Source: JBBIKU01 sp037445245
GTDB taxonomy: Bacteria; Chloroflexota; Anaerolineae; Anaerolineales; Anaerolineaceae
Direction of reading: 5' to 3'
Length of the DNA stretch: 32,592 bases
NCBI GenBank assembly: GCA_037445245.1
Contig: JBBIKU010000006.1
Location: 1-32,592 of the forward strand
The notes under the pieces were generated by a model. It searched no databases and had not been told where the DNA came from. It saw only the letters and a list, made by a program, of their open reading frames with translations. The translations under genes and the position numbers were made by a program. Within the stretch, counting starts at the first letter, position 1. Each line of letters begins with the position of its first letter. This document shows, one piece after another, positions 7,694-15,587 of the stretch.

Positions 7694-8284
7694 ATGAGTG
7701 AAATCGAAACCAGAACCGTACTGTTCGCCGAAGCTGGTGAAAGTAACACCCGCCGCACGCTGGAACTGGCGCACAGCCGCATGCAGGCGCTGGGCATCCG
7801 CAGCGTTGTGGTGGCGACCACGCGCGGCGATACCGGCGTTCAGGCTTGCGAGATATTCAAAGACCTGGATGTGGTGGTGGTCAGCCATTCCACCGGGTTC
7901 AAGGCTCCCGGCGAGCAGGAACTGACCCCGCAGAACCGCCGGAAGATCGAAGCCGGCAACGCCCGCCTGCTAACCACCACCCACGCCTTCGGCGGGGCGG
8001 GACGGGCGGTGCGGCTCAAGTTCGGCGGCGTAGAAACGGAAGAGGTCGTCGCCAACGTGCTGCGCATGTTCGGTCAGGGGGTCAAGGTGGCGGTCGAGAT
8101 CGCCCTCATGGCAGCCGACGCCGGGCTGGTGCGCTGCGACGCCCCGCTGATGTGCATTGCCGGCAGCGGCAGGGGCGCCGACACCGCCGTCATCCTCAAG
8201 CCTGCCAACGCCCAGCGCCTCTTCGAGGTGCAGGTGCTGGAGATCGTGTGCATGCCCGCCGCCGGACATCCTGGAATTAAATAA
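7694..8284 (+). CDS. Stand-alone pyruvate kinase C-terminal-like domain protein
   Basis: This 196-residue protein corresponds to the alpha/beta C-terminal domain of pyruvate kinase (PF02887 type) without the TIM barrel, so it cannot be a pyruvate kinase. Landmarks are GIRSVVVATTRGDTG near 34-48, VVVSHSTGF near 61-69, LRMFGQGVKVAVEIALMAADAG near 122-143, and a GSGRGADTAVILKPANAQ stretch near 157-174. Free-standing homologues occur in bacteria and archaea; their role is not established, and the Gly-rich loop suggests binding of a phosphorylated or nucleotide ligand. It begins 4 bases after nth and is the last gene of this run. The start ATG at 7694 has GGA about 6 bases before it. Confidence 0.8.
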   Translation: MSEIETRTVLFAEAGESNTRRTLELAHSRMQALGIRSVVVATTRGDTGVQACEIFKDLDVVVVSHSTGFKAPGEQELTPQNRRKIEAGNARLLTTTHAFGGAGRAVRLKFGGVETEEVVANVLRMFGQGVKVAVEIALMAADAGLVRCDAPLMCIAGSGRGADTAVILKPANAQRLFEVQVLEIVCMPAAGHPGIK

Positions 8285-8351
8285 AAAGCTGCCTGAAAAC
8301 CCTGCAAAGGTTCGGCTCTCAGACAGCCTTGCTCACTTCAGGCTGAGTTAA
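8285..8351. terminator. Imperfect hairpin region between convergent genes
   Basis: The 67 bases between the stops of the pyruvate-kinase-like gene and metK hold overlapping inverted repeats: GCTGCCTGA against TCAGACAGC with one mismatch, AACC against GGTT inside it, and CAGCCT against AGGCTG. A cruciform-like bidirectional terminator is plausible, but no T tract is present. Confidence 0.35.
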
Positions 8352-9578
8352 TCAAGAAGCAGCCGCTTTGACCCCGGCTGCCTGGCGCAGCGCTTCGGCT
8401 CTGTCGGTGCGCTCCCAGGTCAGGTCGAGGTCGTCGCGCCCGAAGTGACCGTAAGCCGCCAGCGGTTGGTAGATCGGTCGGCGCAACTCAAGGTCGCGGA
8501 TGATCGCGCCCGGGCGCAGGTCGAAGTGCTCACCGATCAGGCGGGCGATGTCCTCATCCAGGATCAGACCGCTGCCGAAGGTCTCGACGTTGATGCTCAA
8601 CGGCTTCGCTACGCCGATGGCGTACGCCACCTGAATCTCGCAGCGTTCCGCCAGCCCGGCTGCGACCACGTTCTTCGCCACCCAGCGGGCGGCGTATGCG
8701 CCGGAGCGATCGACCTTGGTGGGGTCCTTGCCACTGAAAGCGCCCCCGCCGTGACGTCCCATCCCGCCGTAGGTGTCGACGATGATCTTGCGCCCGGTCA
8801 GCCCGGCATCCCCCATCGGACCGCCGATGACGAAGCGCCCGGTGGGATTGACGAAGATTTTCAGTCCGGCATCGACCATGTCAGCCGGCAGCACCGGATT
8901 GATGACCTGCTCGATCAGGGCAGCGCGGATATCGTTCTGTTCGATTTCGGGAGCGTGCTGGGTGCTGATCAGCACCGTGTCGACCCGCGCCGGTTTGCCA
9001 TAACGGTATTCCACCGTTACCTGCGATTTCCCATCCGGGCGCAGCCAGGGTAGCTCGCCCGACTTGCGCACCTCGCTCAATTTGCGGGTGAGCAGATGCG
9101 CCAGATAAATCGGCATCGGCATCAGCACCGCTGTCTCATCGCAGGCAAAACCAAACATCATCCCCTGGTCACCGGCGCCAATCGCTTCGATTTCGGCTTC
9201 GCTCATCTCGCCGCTTTTGGCTTCCAGGGCTTTGTCTACACCCAGGGCGATATCGGGCGACTGGCTGGCAATGGCAGAAAGCACGCCGCAGGTGCTGGCA
9301 TCGAAGCCCTTATCGCTGCTGTCATAACCGATCTCCGCCAGCACGCGGCGCACCAGGGCATCGAAGTCAACGAAGGCGCGGGTGGTGATCTCACCCAGCA
9401 CCATCACGAAGCCGGTCTTGGTGGCGGTTTCACACGCCACCCGCGAGGTCGGATCCTCCGCCAGGCAGGCATCCAGCACAGCATCGCTGATCTGGTCGCA
9501 CAGCTTGTCCGGGTGTCCTTCGGTCACCGATTCGGAGGTGAAGAGGTAACGCGGCGAATTCATAAATGTGGTGTTCAC
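8352..9578 (-). CDS. metK: S-adenosylmethionine synthetase
   Basis: The 408-residue enzyme makes SAM from methionine and ATP in the cytoplasm. Signature sequences are intact: GHPDKLCDQISDAVLD near residues 21-36, the hexapeptide GAGDQG with MMFG following, and the P-loop-like GGGAFSGKDPTKVDRS. Length is slightly above the E. coli enzyme (384). Translation starts at GTG 9578, placed seven bases after a strong GGAGG (9586-9590); the in-frame ATG at 9563 is too far from it. The gene is preceded by a complete S-box riboswitch leader, so expression should fall when SAM is abundant. Confidence 0.97.
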   Translation of the reverse strand: MNTTFMNSPRYLFTSESVTEGHPDKLCDQISDAVLDACLAEDPTSRVACETATKTGFVMVLGEITTRAFVDFDALVRRVLAEIGYDSSDKGFDASTCGVLSAIASQSPDIALGVDKALEAKSGEMSEAEIEAIGAGDQGMMFGFACDETAVLMPMPIYLAHLLTRKLSEVRKSGELPWLRPDGKSQVTVEYRYGKPARVDTVLISTQHAPEIEQNDIRAALIEQVINPVLPADMVDAGLKIFVNPTGRFVIGGPMGDAGLTGRKIIVDTYGGMGRHGGGAFSGKDPTKVDRSGAYAARWVAKNVVAAGLAERCEIQVAYAIGVAKPLSINVETFGSGLILDEDIARLIGEHFDLRPGAIIRDLELRRPIYQPLAAYGHFGRDDLDLTWERTDRAEALRQAAGVKAAAS

Positions 9579-9600
9579 TGAACAGCCTCCTTTACCTTAT

Positions 9601-9641
9601 AAAAAAAGTTTGCCCCTTCCGGTACCATTCAGGGGGCAAAC
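9601..9641 (-). terminator. Riboswitch-controlled intrinsic terminator of the metK leader
   Basis: On the minus strand, GTTTGCCCC (9641-9633) pairs perfectly with GGGGCAAAC (9616-9608), followed by seven Ts (9607-9601). Its 5' arm can alternatively pair with AGGAGGGCAAC (9661-9651), which includes the 3' strand of riboswitch helix P1. Terminator and antiterminator are therefore mutually exclusive, as in a classic OFF switch. Confidence 0.92.
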
Positions 9642-9656
9642 CCAACCAGCGTTGCC

Positions 9657-9778
<122 letters not shown>

Positions 9779-9810
9779 CGCCTTACGGGGCTATTGGATT
9801 GTTAGCAGGC

Positions 9811-9839
9811 ATGGTATCACAACTCTGAAAGCCTGTCAA
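9811..9839 (-). promoter_or_regulatory. metK promoter
   Basis: The minus strand has TTGACA (9839-9834), a 17-base spacer, and TACCAT (9816-9811). Transcription would begin near 9804, about 27 bases before the riboswitch helix P1. The perfect -35 box compensates for a weaker -10 box. Confidence 0.75.
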
Positions 9840-9853
9840 ACCCCCCGCGTTAG

Positions 9854-9875
9854 TTAGGAGTAAACTTAATCCTAA
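9854..9875. promoter_or_regulatory. Small inverted repeat between divergent metK and DUF364-like genes
   Basis: TTAGGA (9854-9859) and TCCTAA (9870-9875) are inverted copies separated by 10 bases, 36 bases before the DUF364-like start and behind the metK -35 box. An operator role is only a positional guess. Confidence 0.2.
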
Positions 9876-9910
9876 GATGAAATGTCTTTCGGTGAAGGAA
9901 AATTCAACCG

Positions 9911-10666
9911 ATGCGGCTGATCGAAGATCTGTTATCTACGCTACAACCAGGCAAGGTCATTGAGGTGCGCATCGGACTGCACTGGACGGCAGTGGTCGCC
10001 GAGTGCAGCGGGGAGCGTCGCTGCGGTTTGGCTGCCTCGCTCGTTGCTCACCCCGAACACAGCCCTTAAGCGGAGGTTCCCCAAGCCGGCTGGCTGGAGG
10101 CAATGACAGGGCTGGAACTGGCAGCGTTATTGAAAGCGGAAAACGGGCTGCAGCGCAGCGTGGGGATGGCGACAGTGAACGCCCTGCTGCCGCAGATGCC
10201 CCAGGCATACCGCGATCGCAACGCCGAAGCGGTGATTGCTGAACACGGCAGCGGCAAACGGGTGGTGTTGGTCGGTAGCTTCCCTTTCATCCCCCGCCTG
10301 CGTCCGCTGGTGGGTGAATTGGCCGTGCTCGAACAACACCCGGCGGCGGGTGAACACCCCACAGATGCCGCCCCTCTCATCATTCCAAGTGCCGATGTGG
10401 TCGCCATCACCGGCATGGCTCTGGTCAACCATACCCTGGAAGACCTGCTGCGGCTGTGCAGCCCACAGGCGGTCGTGCTGGTGTTGGGGCCGAGCACGCC
10501 GCTCAGTCCGCGATTGTTTGATTATGGGGTCGATCTGCTGTCAGGGTCGCTGGTGACGAACATCCCCACCGTGTTGCACTGCCTCAGTCAGGGCGGCAAC
10601 TTCAGGCAGGTGCACCAAGCCGGCGTGCGCCTGGTGACAATGGAACGACAGCTTCCCGACACCTAA
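9911..10666 (+). pseudogene. DUF364-like (Rossmann-like, putative metal-chelation) protein with internal stop
   Basis: One frame runs from ATG 9911 to TAA 10664-10666 (about 250 codons) and is interrupted by an in-frame TAA at 10067-10069. The part before the stop (about 52 residues, VRIGLHWTAVVAE then CGLAASLVAH) resembles the N-terminal DUF4213 region. The part after it, with GLELAALLKAEN, SVGMATVNALLP, VVLVGSFPFIPRL and DVVAITGMALVNHTL, resembles the DUF364 domain proposed to bind metal-chelating ligands. Both halves are needed for a normal-length protein, so this is a nonsense mutation or a sequence error; no frameshift is required. A shorter product could start at ATG 10103. It ends overlapping the stop of the opposing DsrE gene by 3 bases. 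Confidence 0.7.
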
Positions 10667-11019
10667 AGCGTGATTACCTTCGCCGCTTGCGCCTGGGCTG
10701 CGATAATGTCGGGCATCCCACCAACAATGCCCACCCTGACCTGCTCGATTAGACCGAGGTAATTCAGGCAGGTCGAGCACAGGATCAGGCGCACCCCCTT
10801 TTCTTCCAGAGTCCGCAATTCGTTCAACACCGGCGAGCCTTCAACCGCCAGGCGCACGCCGTCGGCGTACAGGCAGATGGCGTTGGGCAACAGGTTGCTT
10901 TCCGCCAGCAGGTTCAAATAGGTGGCGATCAGCTTGAGTTGTAATTCGCGCTCGGAGCGTCCCATCCCCTCGCCGGTGACCACGATAACAGTGTCCCTCA
11001 TCATGTTTTCTTCTGGCAT
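10663..11019 (-). CDS. Stand-alone DsrE/YedF-C-terminal-like protein
   Basis: The 118-residue protein matches the DsrE-like C-terminal domain found in YedF-type proteins of sulfur and selenium metabolism. Landmarks are VIVVTGEGMGRSERELQ near residues 10-26, LYADGVRLAVEGSPVLNELRTLEEKG near 50-75, and CSTCLNYLGL with C80 and C83 near 80-89, the likely sulfur-carrying cysteines. The N-terminal TusA/SirA domain of full YedF is absent. The ATG at 11019 is chosen because GGGAGG stands seven to eight bases before it; longer in-frame starts upstream lack such a site. The gene is intact although its convergent neighbour and the divergent msrP are damaged. Confidence 0.78.
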   Translation of the reverse strand: MPEENMMRDTVIVVTGEGMGRSERELQLKLIATYLNLLAESNLLPNAICLYADGVRLAVEGSPVLNELRTLEEKGVRLILCSTCLNYLGLIEQVRVGIVGGMPDIIAAQAQAAKVITL

Positions 11020-11222
11020 TGTGCCGCCTCCCACAAACCGTTTACGAAACACCCATCCCAATGCCCAACCAGAGGTATCAGGCGAACGGGACAGCATTAT
11101 TGTATCAAGAAAGATGGAATGATGAGTGATCCTGCGTTGGGCGGCGCCTTTTTCTGTAACCTTTTCGTAAGATTTTCGTTGTGAAGATTTAATCCAAACG
11201 CCGTATGATGGAGGCAGAAAAA

Positions 11223-11243
11223 ATGAAGTTCGATTATCCGTAG
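11223..11243 (+). CDS. Possible 6-codon leader ORF before msrP
   Basis: GGAGG (11210-11214) is followed after eight bases by ATG and six codons (MKFDYP) ending at TAG 11241-11243. That stop overlaps a GTG at 11243 which is in frame with msrP. The arrangement resembles a leader peptide with translational coupling, but a chance occurrence is likely. Confidence 0.2.
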   Translation: MKFDYP

Positions 11244-11260
11244 TGTGCGAGGATGACACC

Positions 11261-12149
11261 GTGAATAAAAAACGCTATCAACCCAAGCCGATCCCCACTT
11301 CGGAGATCACCCCTGAGCATATTTATTTCACACGACGCAGTTTTCTCAAGAGCGTCGGCGCGCTCAGCCTGGGCGCCTTTCTGGCTGCGTGCAGCGTAAA
11401 TCCTCCCCAATCACAGAGCAGGGATGAGGAGAACTTTGCGCTGGCGCCAACAAGCATCGCGGGGCAAGAAGCGCTAACCCCCTACGAAGCGGTCACCAAT
11501 TATAATAATTATTACGAATTTACCACCAACAAGACGGCGGTCGCCAAAATGACAGAAAATCTGCGCACTTCCCCCTGGGATGTAGAAGTCGGCGGTCTGG
11601 TGCACAAATCGCGCCGTTTCGGGCTGGAAGACCTGCGCAAGCTTTTCCAGCCCAAGGAACGCATCTACCGCCTGCGTTGCGCAGAGGGCTGGTCGATGGT
11701 CATCCCTGGGTCGGTTTTCCGCTCTCCAGCCTGTTGAACGCGGTCGAACCAATGAGCGAGGCCCGCTATGTGGCTTTCGAGACGCTGTACGATCCGGATC
11801 AAATGCCGGGGAAAAGAGCAGCTTTTACCCCTGGCCCTACCAGGAAGGGCTGCGGCTCGATGAAGCCATGAACGATCTAACCATCCTGGCAACCGGGCTG
11901 TATGGCAACGACCTGCCACCGCAGAACGTCGCACCGCTGCGCCTGGTGGTGCCCTGGAAATATGGCTTCAAATCGATCAAAGCCACCGTCCGCATCGACC
12001 TGGTGGCTGAACAACCGCCCACGTTGTGGTCGACGGTCGCTCCCCACGAGTACGGCTTTTACGCCAACGTGAACCCCAACGTTTCGCACCCGCGCTGGTC
12101 GCAATACACCGAGCGGCGCATCGGTGAAACGGGACGACGCCCCACGTTG
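11261..12149 (+). pseudogene. msrP: Molybdopterin-dependent sulfoxide reductase catalytic subunit MsrP (YedY), frameshifted
   Basis: The product resembles MsrP, the periplasmic Mo-enzyme that reduces oxidised methionine residues. A twin-arginine signal is near residues 24-46 (TRRSFLKSVGALSLGAFLAAC), and the Mo-ligating Cys lies in LRCAEGWSMVIP. Reading breaks twice: near 11705 (MVIP then WVGFPLSS in another frame) and near 11808-11815 in a GGGGAAAA run (DPDQMPG then KSSFYPWPYQEGLRLDEAM). Each break is repaired by adding one base. From 11868 the frame stays open through VPWKYGFKSIK, HEYGFYANVNP and HPRWSQYTERRIGE to GRRPTLM, where family members normally continue with FNGYA and end. Here it runs straight into the histidine kinase. 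GTG 11261 is the start, eight bases after GAGG. No MsrQ haem partner is nearby. Confidence 0.8.
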
Positions 12150-13291
12150 ATGTTGAGTCTTATGTCGGTCACCGCCCTGCTCTCCGGTTTTGCCGCCTAC
12201 ATTGCCTACCGCCCGGGGTGGATCGATCGCTCGCCGCACATTCGCTGGATTCTGATGGGGGGGTACGGATTCTCAGGGCTGCTGGTGTTTCTCAACGTAT
12301 CGGTGATCGCCCGCCTGATGTTCGCCAGCCGCCACGACCTGTTGCTGGCAACGGCGCTGTTGGTATTCGCCACCGGCATCGCCTTGGCGGTGGGCTTTTT
12401 GCTCCCGCAAGCCATCACCGACCGCATCCTGCTGCTGGGGGAGGCAGCGAAGAAAGTGGCGCAGGGCAAACTAGACTTGCGCGTCCCGCCCGCCGGGCGC
12501 GATGAAATATCCGGGCTGGCAGCCGCCTTCAATGAGATGGTCTCCCAGCTCGAAACCGCCGGTCAGCGCCAGCGCGAGCTGAACGCCCTGCGCCGCGACC
12601 TGATCGCCTGGATCGGTCACGATCTACGCACGCCTCTGATCTCGATCCGCGCCATCCTCGAAGGTCTCGCTGACGTCATGGTGGATGACCCCGCCACGCT
12701 ACGCCGCTATCTCGAAACCGCCCAGCGAGACATCCGTTCGCTCTCGAATCTGACCGATGATCTGTTCGAAATGTCGCTGATCGACGCCGGTGGTTTAAAA
12801 CTGGAACTTCAGCCCAACTCGCTCGGCGACCTGGTCTCCGACACCATCGAAAGTTTTTCCGAGCTGGCATCTCGCCAGGGAGTGGTGCTGGGGGCAGTGT
12901 AGATGAGAGGGTCGATCCAGTAGTGATCGACGCCCAAAAGATCGGCAGGGCGCTGGCGAATCTGGTCAGCAATGCCCTGCGCCACACCCTGCCCGGCGGC
13001 AGGGTCGAGATTCTGGCGCGCCGTCAGGGGGAAGTGGTGCGGGTGGAGGTCTGCGACAGCGGTGAGGGGATCAAAGCGGAAGACCTGCCGCGGGTGTTTG
13101 AGCGCTTCTACCGCGGCGACAAATCGCGCAACCGCGCCACAGGCGGTGCCGGACTGGAACTAGCCATCGCCCGCGGCATCGTCGAATCCCACGGCTGCAG
13201 CATCGGTGTTGAGAGTGTGGTGGGGAAAGGTTCCTGCTTTTACTTCACCCTGCCTTCTTGGCAGCCAGAGCGGCTTTCTCCTCCGGGCTGA
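12150..13291 (+). pseudogene. HAMP sensor histidine kinase, frameshifted, in frame with the end of msrP
   Basis: From ATG 12150 the protein has three membrane helices (about residues 3-20, 31-54 and 66-90), a HAMP domain (about 92-145), the phosphoacceptor motif WIGHDLRTPL near 154-163 and a dimerisation helix. The frame stops at TAG 12900-12902 but continues one frame over (GSVDERVDPVVIDAQKIG), so one base seems missing in the G run near 12890-12895. The second part carries the N box (NLVSNALRH), G1 (DSGEGI), F box (VFERFYRG) and a degenerate G2 box reading GGAGLELAI where GLGLAI is usual. The tail overlaps the opposing add gene by 47 bases. No response regulator is adjacent. It may be a pseudogene or affected by sequence errors. 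Confidence 0.75.
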
Positions 13292-14246
13292 GAAACGCCA
13301 CTTCGATGGCGTTGCGTTGCGCCTGGCGGATCATCGCCGGGGTCAAGCCGGCGGCAGGCGCCGCCACCTCGTACTCGTGACGCAGATCGATGGCACTTAT
13401 GCCCGGGTCGTCGGTGTTGATCGTCGCCAGTAAACCCTTTTCCAGGAAAAAACGCAGGGGGTGGCAGGGGTAATCTGGAACGGTGCTGGTCTGCACATTG
13501 CTGGTCAAACTGGTCTCGATCCCGATGCGCCGTTGGCGCAGGTAGTCGATCAATTGTGGATCCTCCGCAGCGCGCACGGCATGACCGATGCGGGTAGCGC
13601 CCAGCTCCTTGATCGCCCGCCAGATGCTCTCTGCCCCGGCGGATTCGCCGGCATGAGCGGTGATGCGCCAGCCAGCAGCTTGCGCCTGCCGGAAATGCTC
13701 GTCGAACCATTCGGCTGGATAATTCGCCTCGTCCCCCGCCAGATCGAGGGCGACGATCTCGTCCCGGCGGCGCAGCAGCGCTTGCAATTCCTTCCAGGCG
13801 GTCTCGACGCCATAGGTTCGGCTGAGGATGCCGATCAGGTTGACCTGAATGTCGAAATCACGCACGCCGTCGCGCACGCCGTCGATAACCGCATCTACCA
13901 CCCCTTCCGGCTTCAGGCTGTGGGTTTCCGCCATGAACCAGGGGCTGAAGCGCAACTCGATATAATCGATCCCTTCGCCACGAGCATCTTCTACATTTTC
14001 GTAGGCGATGCGACGGCAGGCTTCATAATTGACCATGACTCGGGTCAACAGCTCGAATTTGGTAAAAAAAGCCAGCACACCCGGCTGCGGCTCTGTCACC
14101 TGCACGTGCGGACGCAGGCTTTCGAGTTCCCAGGCGGGCAGTTCCAGGTTGTGTTTTCTGCCCAGCTCGAGAATGGTTTCCAGTCGCACATTGCCGTCCA
14201 AGTGACGATGCAGGTCGATCAATGGAAATTGGGGATCAATCGTCAT
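13245..14246 (-). CDS. add: Adenosine deaminase family protein
   Basis: The 333-residue protein is a zinc amidohydrolase converting adenosine (or a related purine) to inosine and ammonia. Metal and catalytic motifs are in order: LHRHLDGN with H13 and H15, TAHAGES (zinc His and catalytic Glu) near residues 198-204, RIGHA near 220, TSNVQT near 252, and NTDDPGIS near 276 with the zinc-binding Asp. ATG 14246 is chosen; a GTG directly before it (14249) is also possible, and GGAGGAG (14255-14261) suits both. The 3' end overlaps the frame of the damaged histidine kinase. The FAD oxidoreductase gene ends 42 bases upstream, so cotranscription with it is possible. Substrate could also be adenine or a modified nucleoside. 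Confidence 0.85.
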   Translation of the reverse strand: MTIDPQFPLIDLHRHLDGNVRLETILELGRKHNLELPAWELESLRPHVQVTEPQPGVLAFFTKFELLTRVMVNYEACRRIAYENVEDARGEGIDYIELRFSPWFMAETHSLKPEGVVDAVIDGVRDGVRDFDIQVNLIGILSRTYGVETAWKELQALLRRRDEIVALDLAGDEANYPAEWFDEHFRQAQAAGWRITAHAGESAGAESIWRAIKELGATRIGHAVRAAEDPQLIDYLRQRRIGIETSLTSNVQTSTVPDYPCHPLRFFLEKGLLATINTDDPGISAIDLRHEYEVAAPAAGLTPAMIRQAQRNAIEVAFLSPEEKAALAAKKAG

Positions 14247-14288
14247 CACTCAGTCTCCTCCATTCAGCCAGATGCGCAGTACAGCCGC

Positions 14289-15587
14289 TCAGGCGCGATC
14301 AGCCAGCATCATTGAAGCAGCGCGGCGGGCAATTTGCACCGCGAAATTGGTGCCGCGATCCCAAGGATAAACCTGACTCATGCTGGCATAATACATACCC
14401 TTCAACGGGGTGCGGATATCAGGGATGTTTTTCGAATGATTCACCAGCGGCACCGGCTGGGCATAGGGGGTGCGGAAAAGCCAGGTCTGGCGCACCCAAT
14501 CCGGTTTGAAATCGGGATTGAAGCGAGCAAAGCTGGGTAGAAAGCGCGCCAGCAGTTCCTCCTGGCTGAGCCGGAAGTATTCATGATCGGCTTCCAGATA
14601 ATCGCCGGCGTACACGATGTGATCGCCACCGTAGCGTTCGGACGGCATGAAATTGGTATGCTCCACCAGCGCCAGGAACGGAAAACCGGCGGTTTTGGGT
14701 AGGCTAAACCAGTAATAACCCTCCCGGGAGAGGCGCTGCCGCAGCGCTAGGATCAAGATCACCGCCCCCATGCTCTTCAATTCCAGCAAGCCCTTCAGGT
14801 AGCCAGGAGGCAGGTCGGGCGCCAGCTTTGCCAGCAAGACAGGCGAGCTGGTGACCAGACATTGATCAAAAGCAACCGCGCCTTGCTGCGTTTCGAGCAT
14901 GAAGCCGCCATTCGCATCGGGTGCAATATGCTTCACCGCGGTGGAGAGGTGAATGGTGACGCCGATGTCGCGCAACCGCTCGGCAAACAGATCGGCGAAC
15001 GCCTGAAAACCGCCTTCGAAGGTGCCCAAACGGGAGGTGCGCACATGAAAGCGCGCCCACAGCCACGCCATGTTAACCAAATTAGCGTAGCGTTCGCCGA
15101 ATTTCCCCTCCAGCAGCGGTTGCCACATCGATTCGTAGACGTGTTTGCCGGCCCACTTGCGCATCCACTCGGCGGCGGTGAAGCGCTCCAGCGGTTTCCA
15201 ATTTTTGGTCAGGCGCAAATACAATCCCACCAGTCCAAAGCGCACCTTATCCACGCCCCAGCCCAATCCCGGATACAGCAACGCCGCCGGAATCGAATCG
15301 AAGGGGTAGAAACGCCCCTGATGATACAGCGTGGTCAGCGGGCGGCGGAAAAGCACCTTATCCCGCCAGCCCAATTCGTCGATCAAACTCAGCATGTGAC
15401 GGTCGCTGGCGAACCAGTGATGGTAATACTGCTCTACACTCCAATCCCAATTGGCATCTTTGAATCCAGCCGAGAGACCGCCTACATAAGGGGCGCCTTC
15501 GTAAATCGCCACTTGGTCGCCGGCGAGCGCCAGATCGTAGGCCGCCACCAGACCACCAAACCCGGCGCCGACAATGGCAATCTTCAT
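14289..15587 (-). CDS. FAD/NAD(P)-dependent oxidoreductase, amine-oxidase/protoporphyrinogen-oxidase-like
   Basis: The 432-residue protein begins with the dinucleotide-binding motif GAGFGG at residues 7-12 and an acidic residue at E30 ending the second strand, typical of FAD-binding flavoproteins of the amine-oxidase superfamily. YVGGLSAGF follows, and GTFEGGFQAFADLFAERL near 190-207 and the C-terminal PLKGMYYASMSQVYPWDRG also match this group. Similar proteins are annotated as protoporphyrinogen oxidase, UDP-galactopyranose mutase-like or phytoene-desaturase-like; the substrate is unknown. The start overlaps the stop of the upstream flippase-like gene by 4 bases (ATGA), so the two are translationally coupled, which suggests a role in lipid or cell-envelope sugar metabolism rather than haem synthesis. 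Confidence 0.8.
   Translation of the reverse strand: MKIAIVGAGFGGLVAAYDLALAGDQVAIYEGAPYVGGLSAGFKDANWDWSVEQYYHHWFASDRHMLSLIDELGWRDKVLFRRPLTTLYHQGRFYPFDSIPAALLYPGLGWGVDKVRFGLVGLYLRLTKNWKPLERFTAAEWMRKWAGKHVYESMWQPLLEGKFGERYANLVNMAWLWARFHVRTSRLGTFEGGFQAFADLFAERLRDIGVTIHLSTAVKHIAPDANGGFMLETQQGAVAFDQCLVTSSPVLLAKLAPDLPPGYLKGLLELKSMGAVILILALRQRLSREGYYWFSLPKTAGFPFLALVEHTNFMPSERYGGDHIVYAGDYLEADHEYFRLSQEELLARFLPSFARFNPDFKPDWVRQTWLFRTPYAQPVPLVNHSKNIPDIRTPLKGMYYASMSQVYPWDRGTNFAVQIARRAASMMLADRA

Noticed and set aside
8445..9581. Long plus-strand frames opposite metK
   Set aside because: They mirror the GC-rich codon bias of metK; metK motifs are complete on the minus strand.
10067..10069. TAA in the DUF364-like gene as a recoded codon
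   Set aside because: TAA is not a known selenocysteine or pyrrolysine codon and no recoding structure is evident; mutation or sequence error is simpler.
11020..11259. N-terminal extension of the DsrE-like gene back to 11259
   Set aside because: The extra 80 residues are unlike the family and GGGAGG is correctly placed for ATG 11019.
13461..14315. 284-codon plus-strand frame opposite adenosine deaminase
   Set aside because: No protein-family features and no ribosome site; the minus strand has all deaminase metal motifs.
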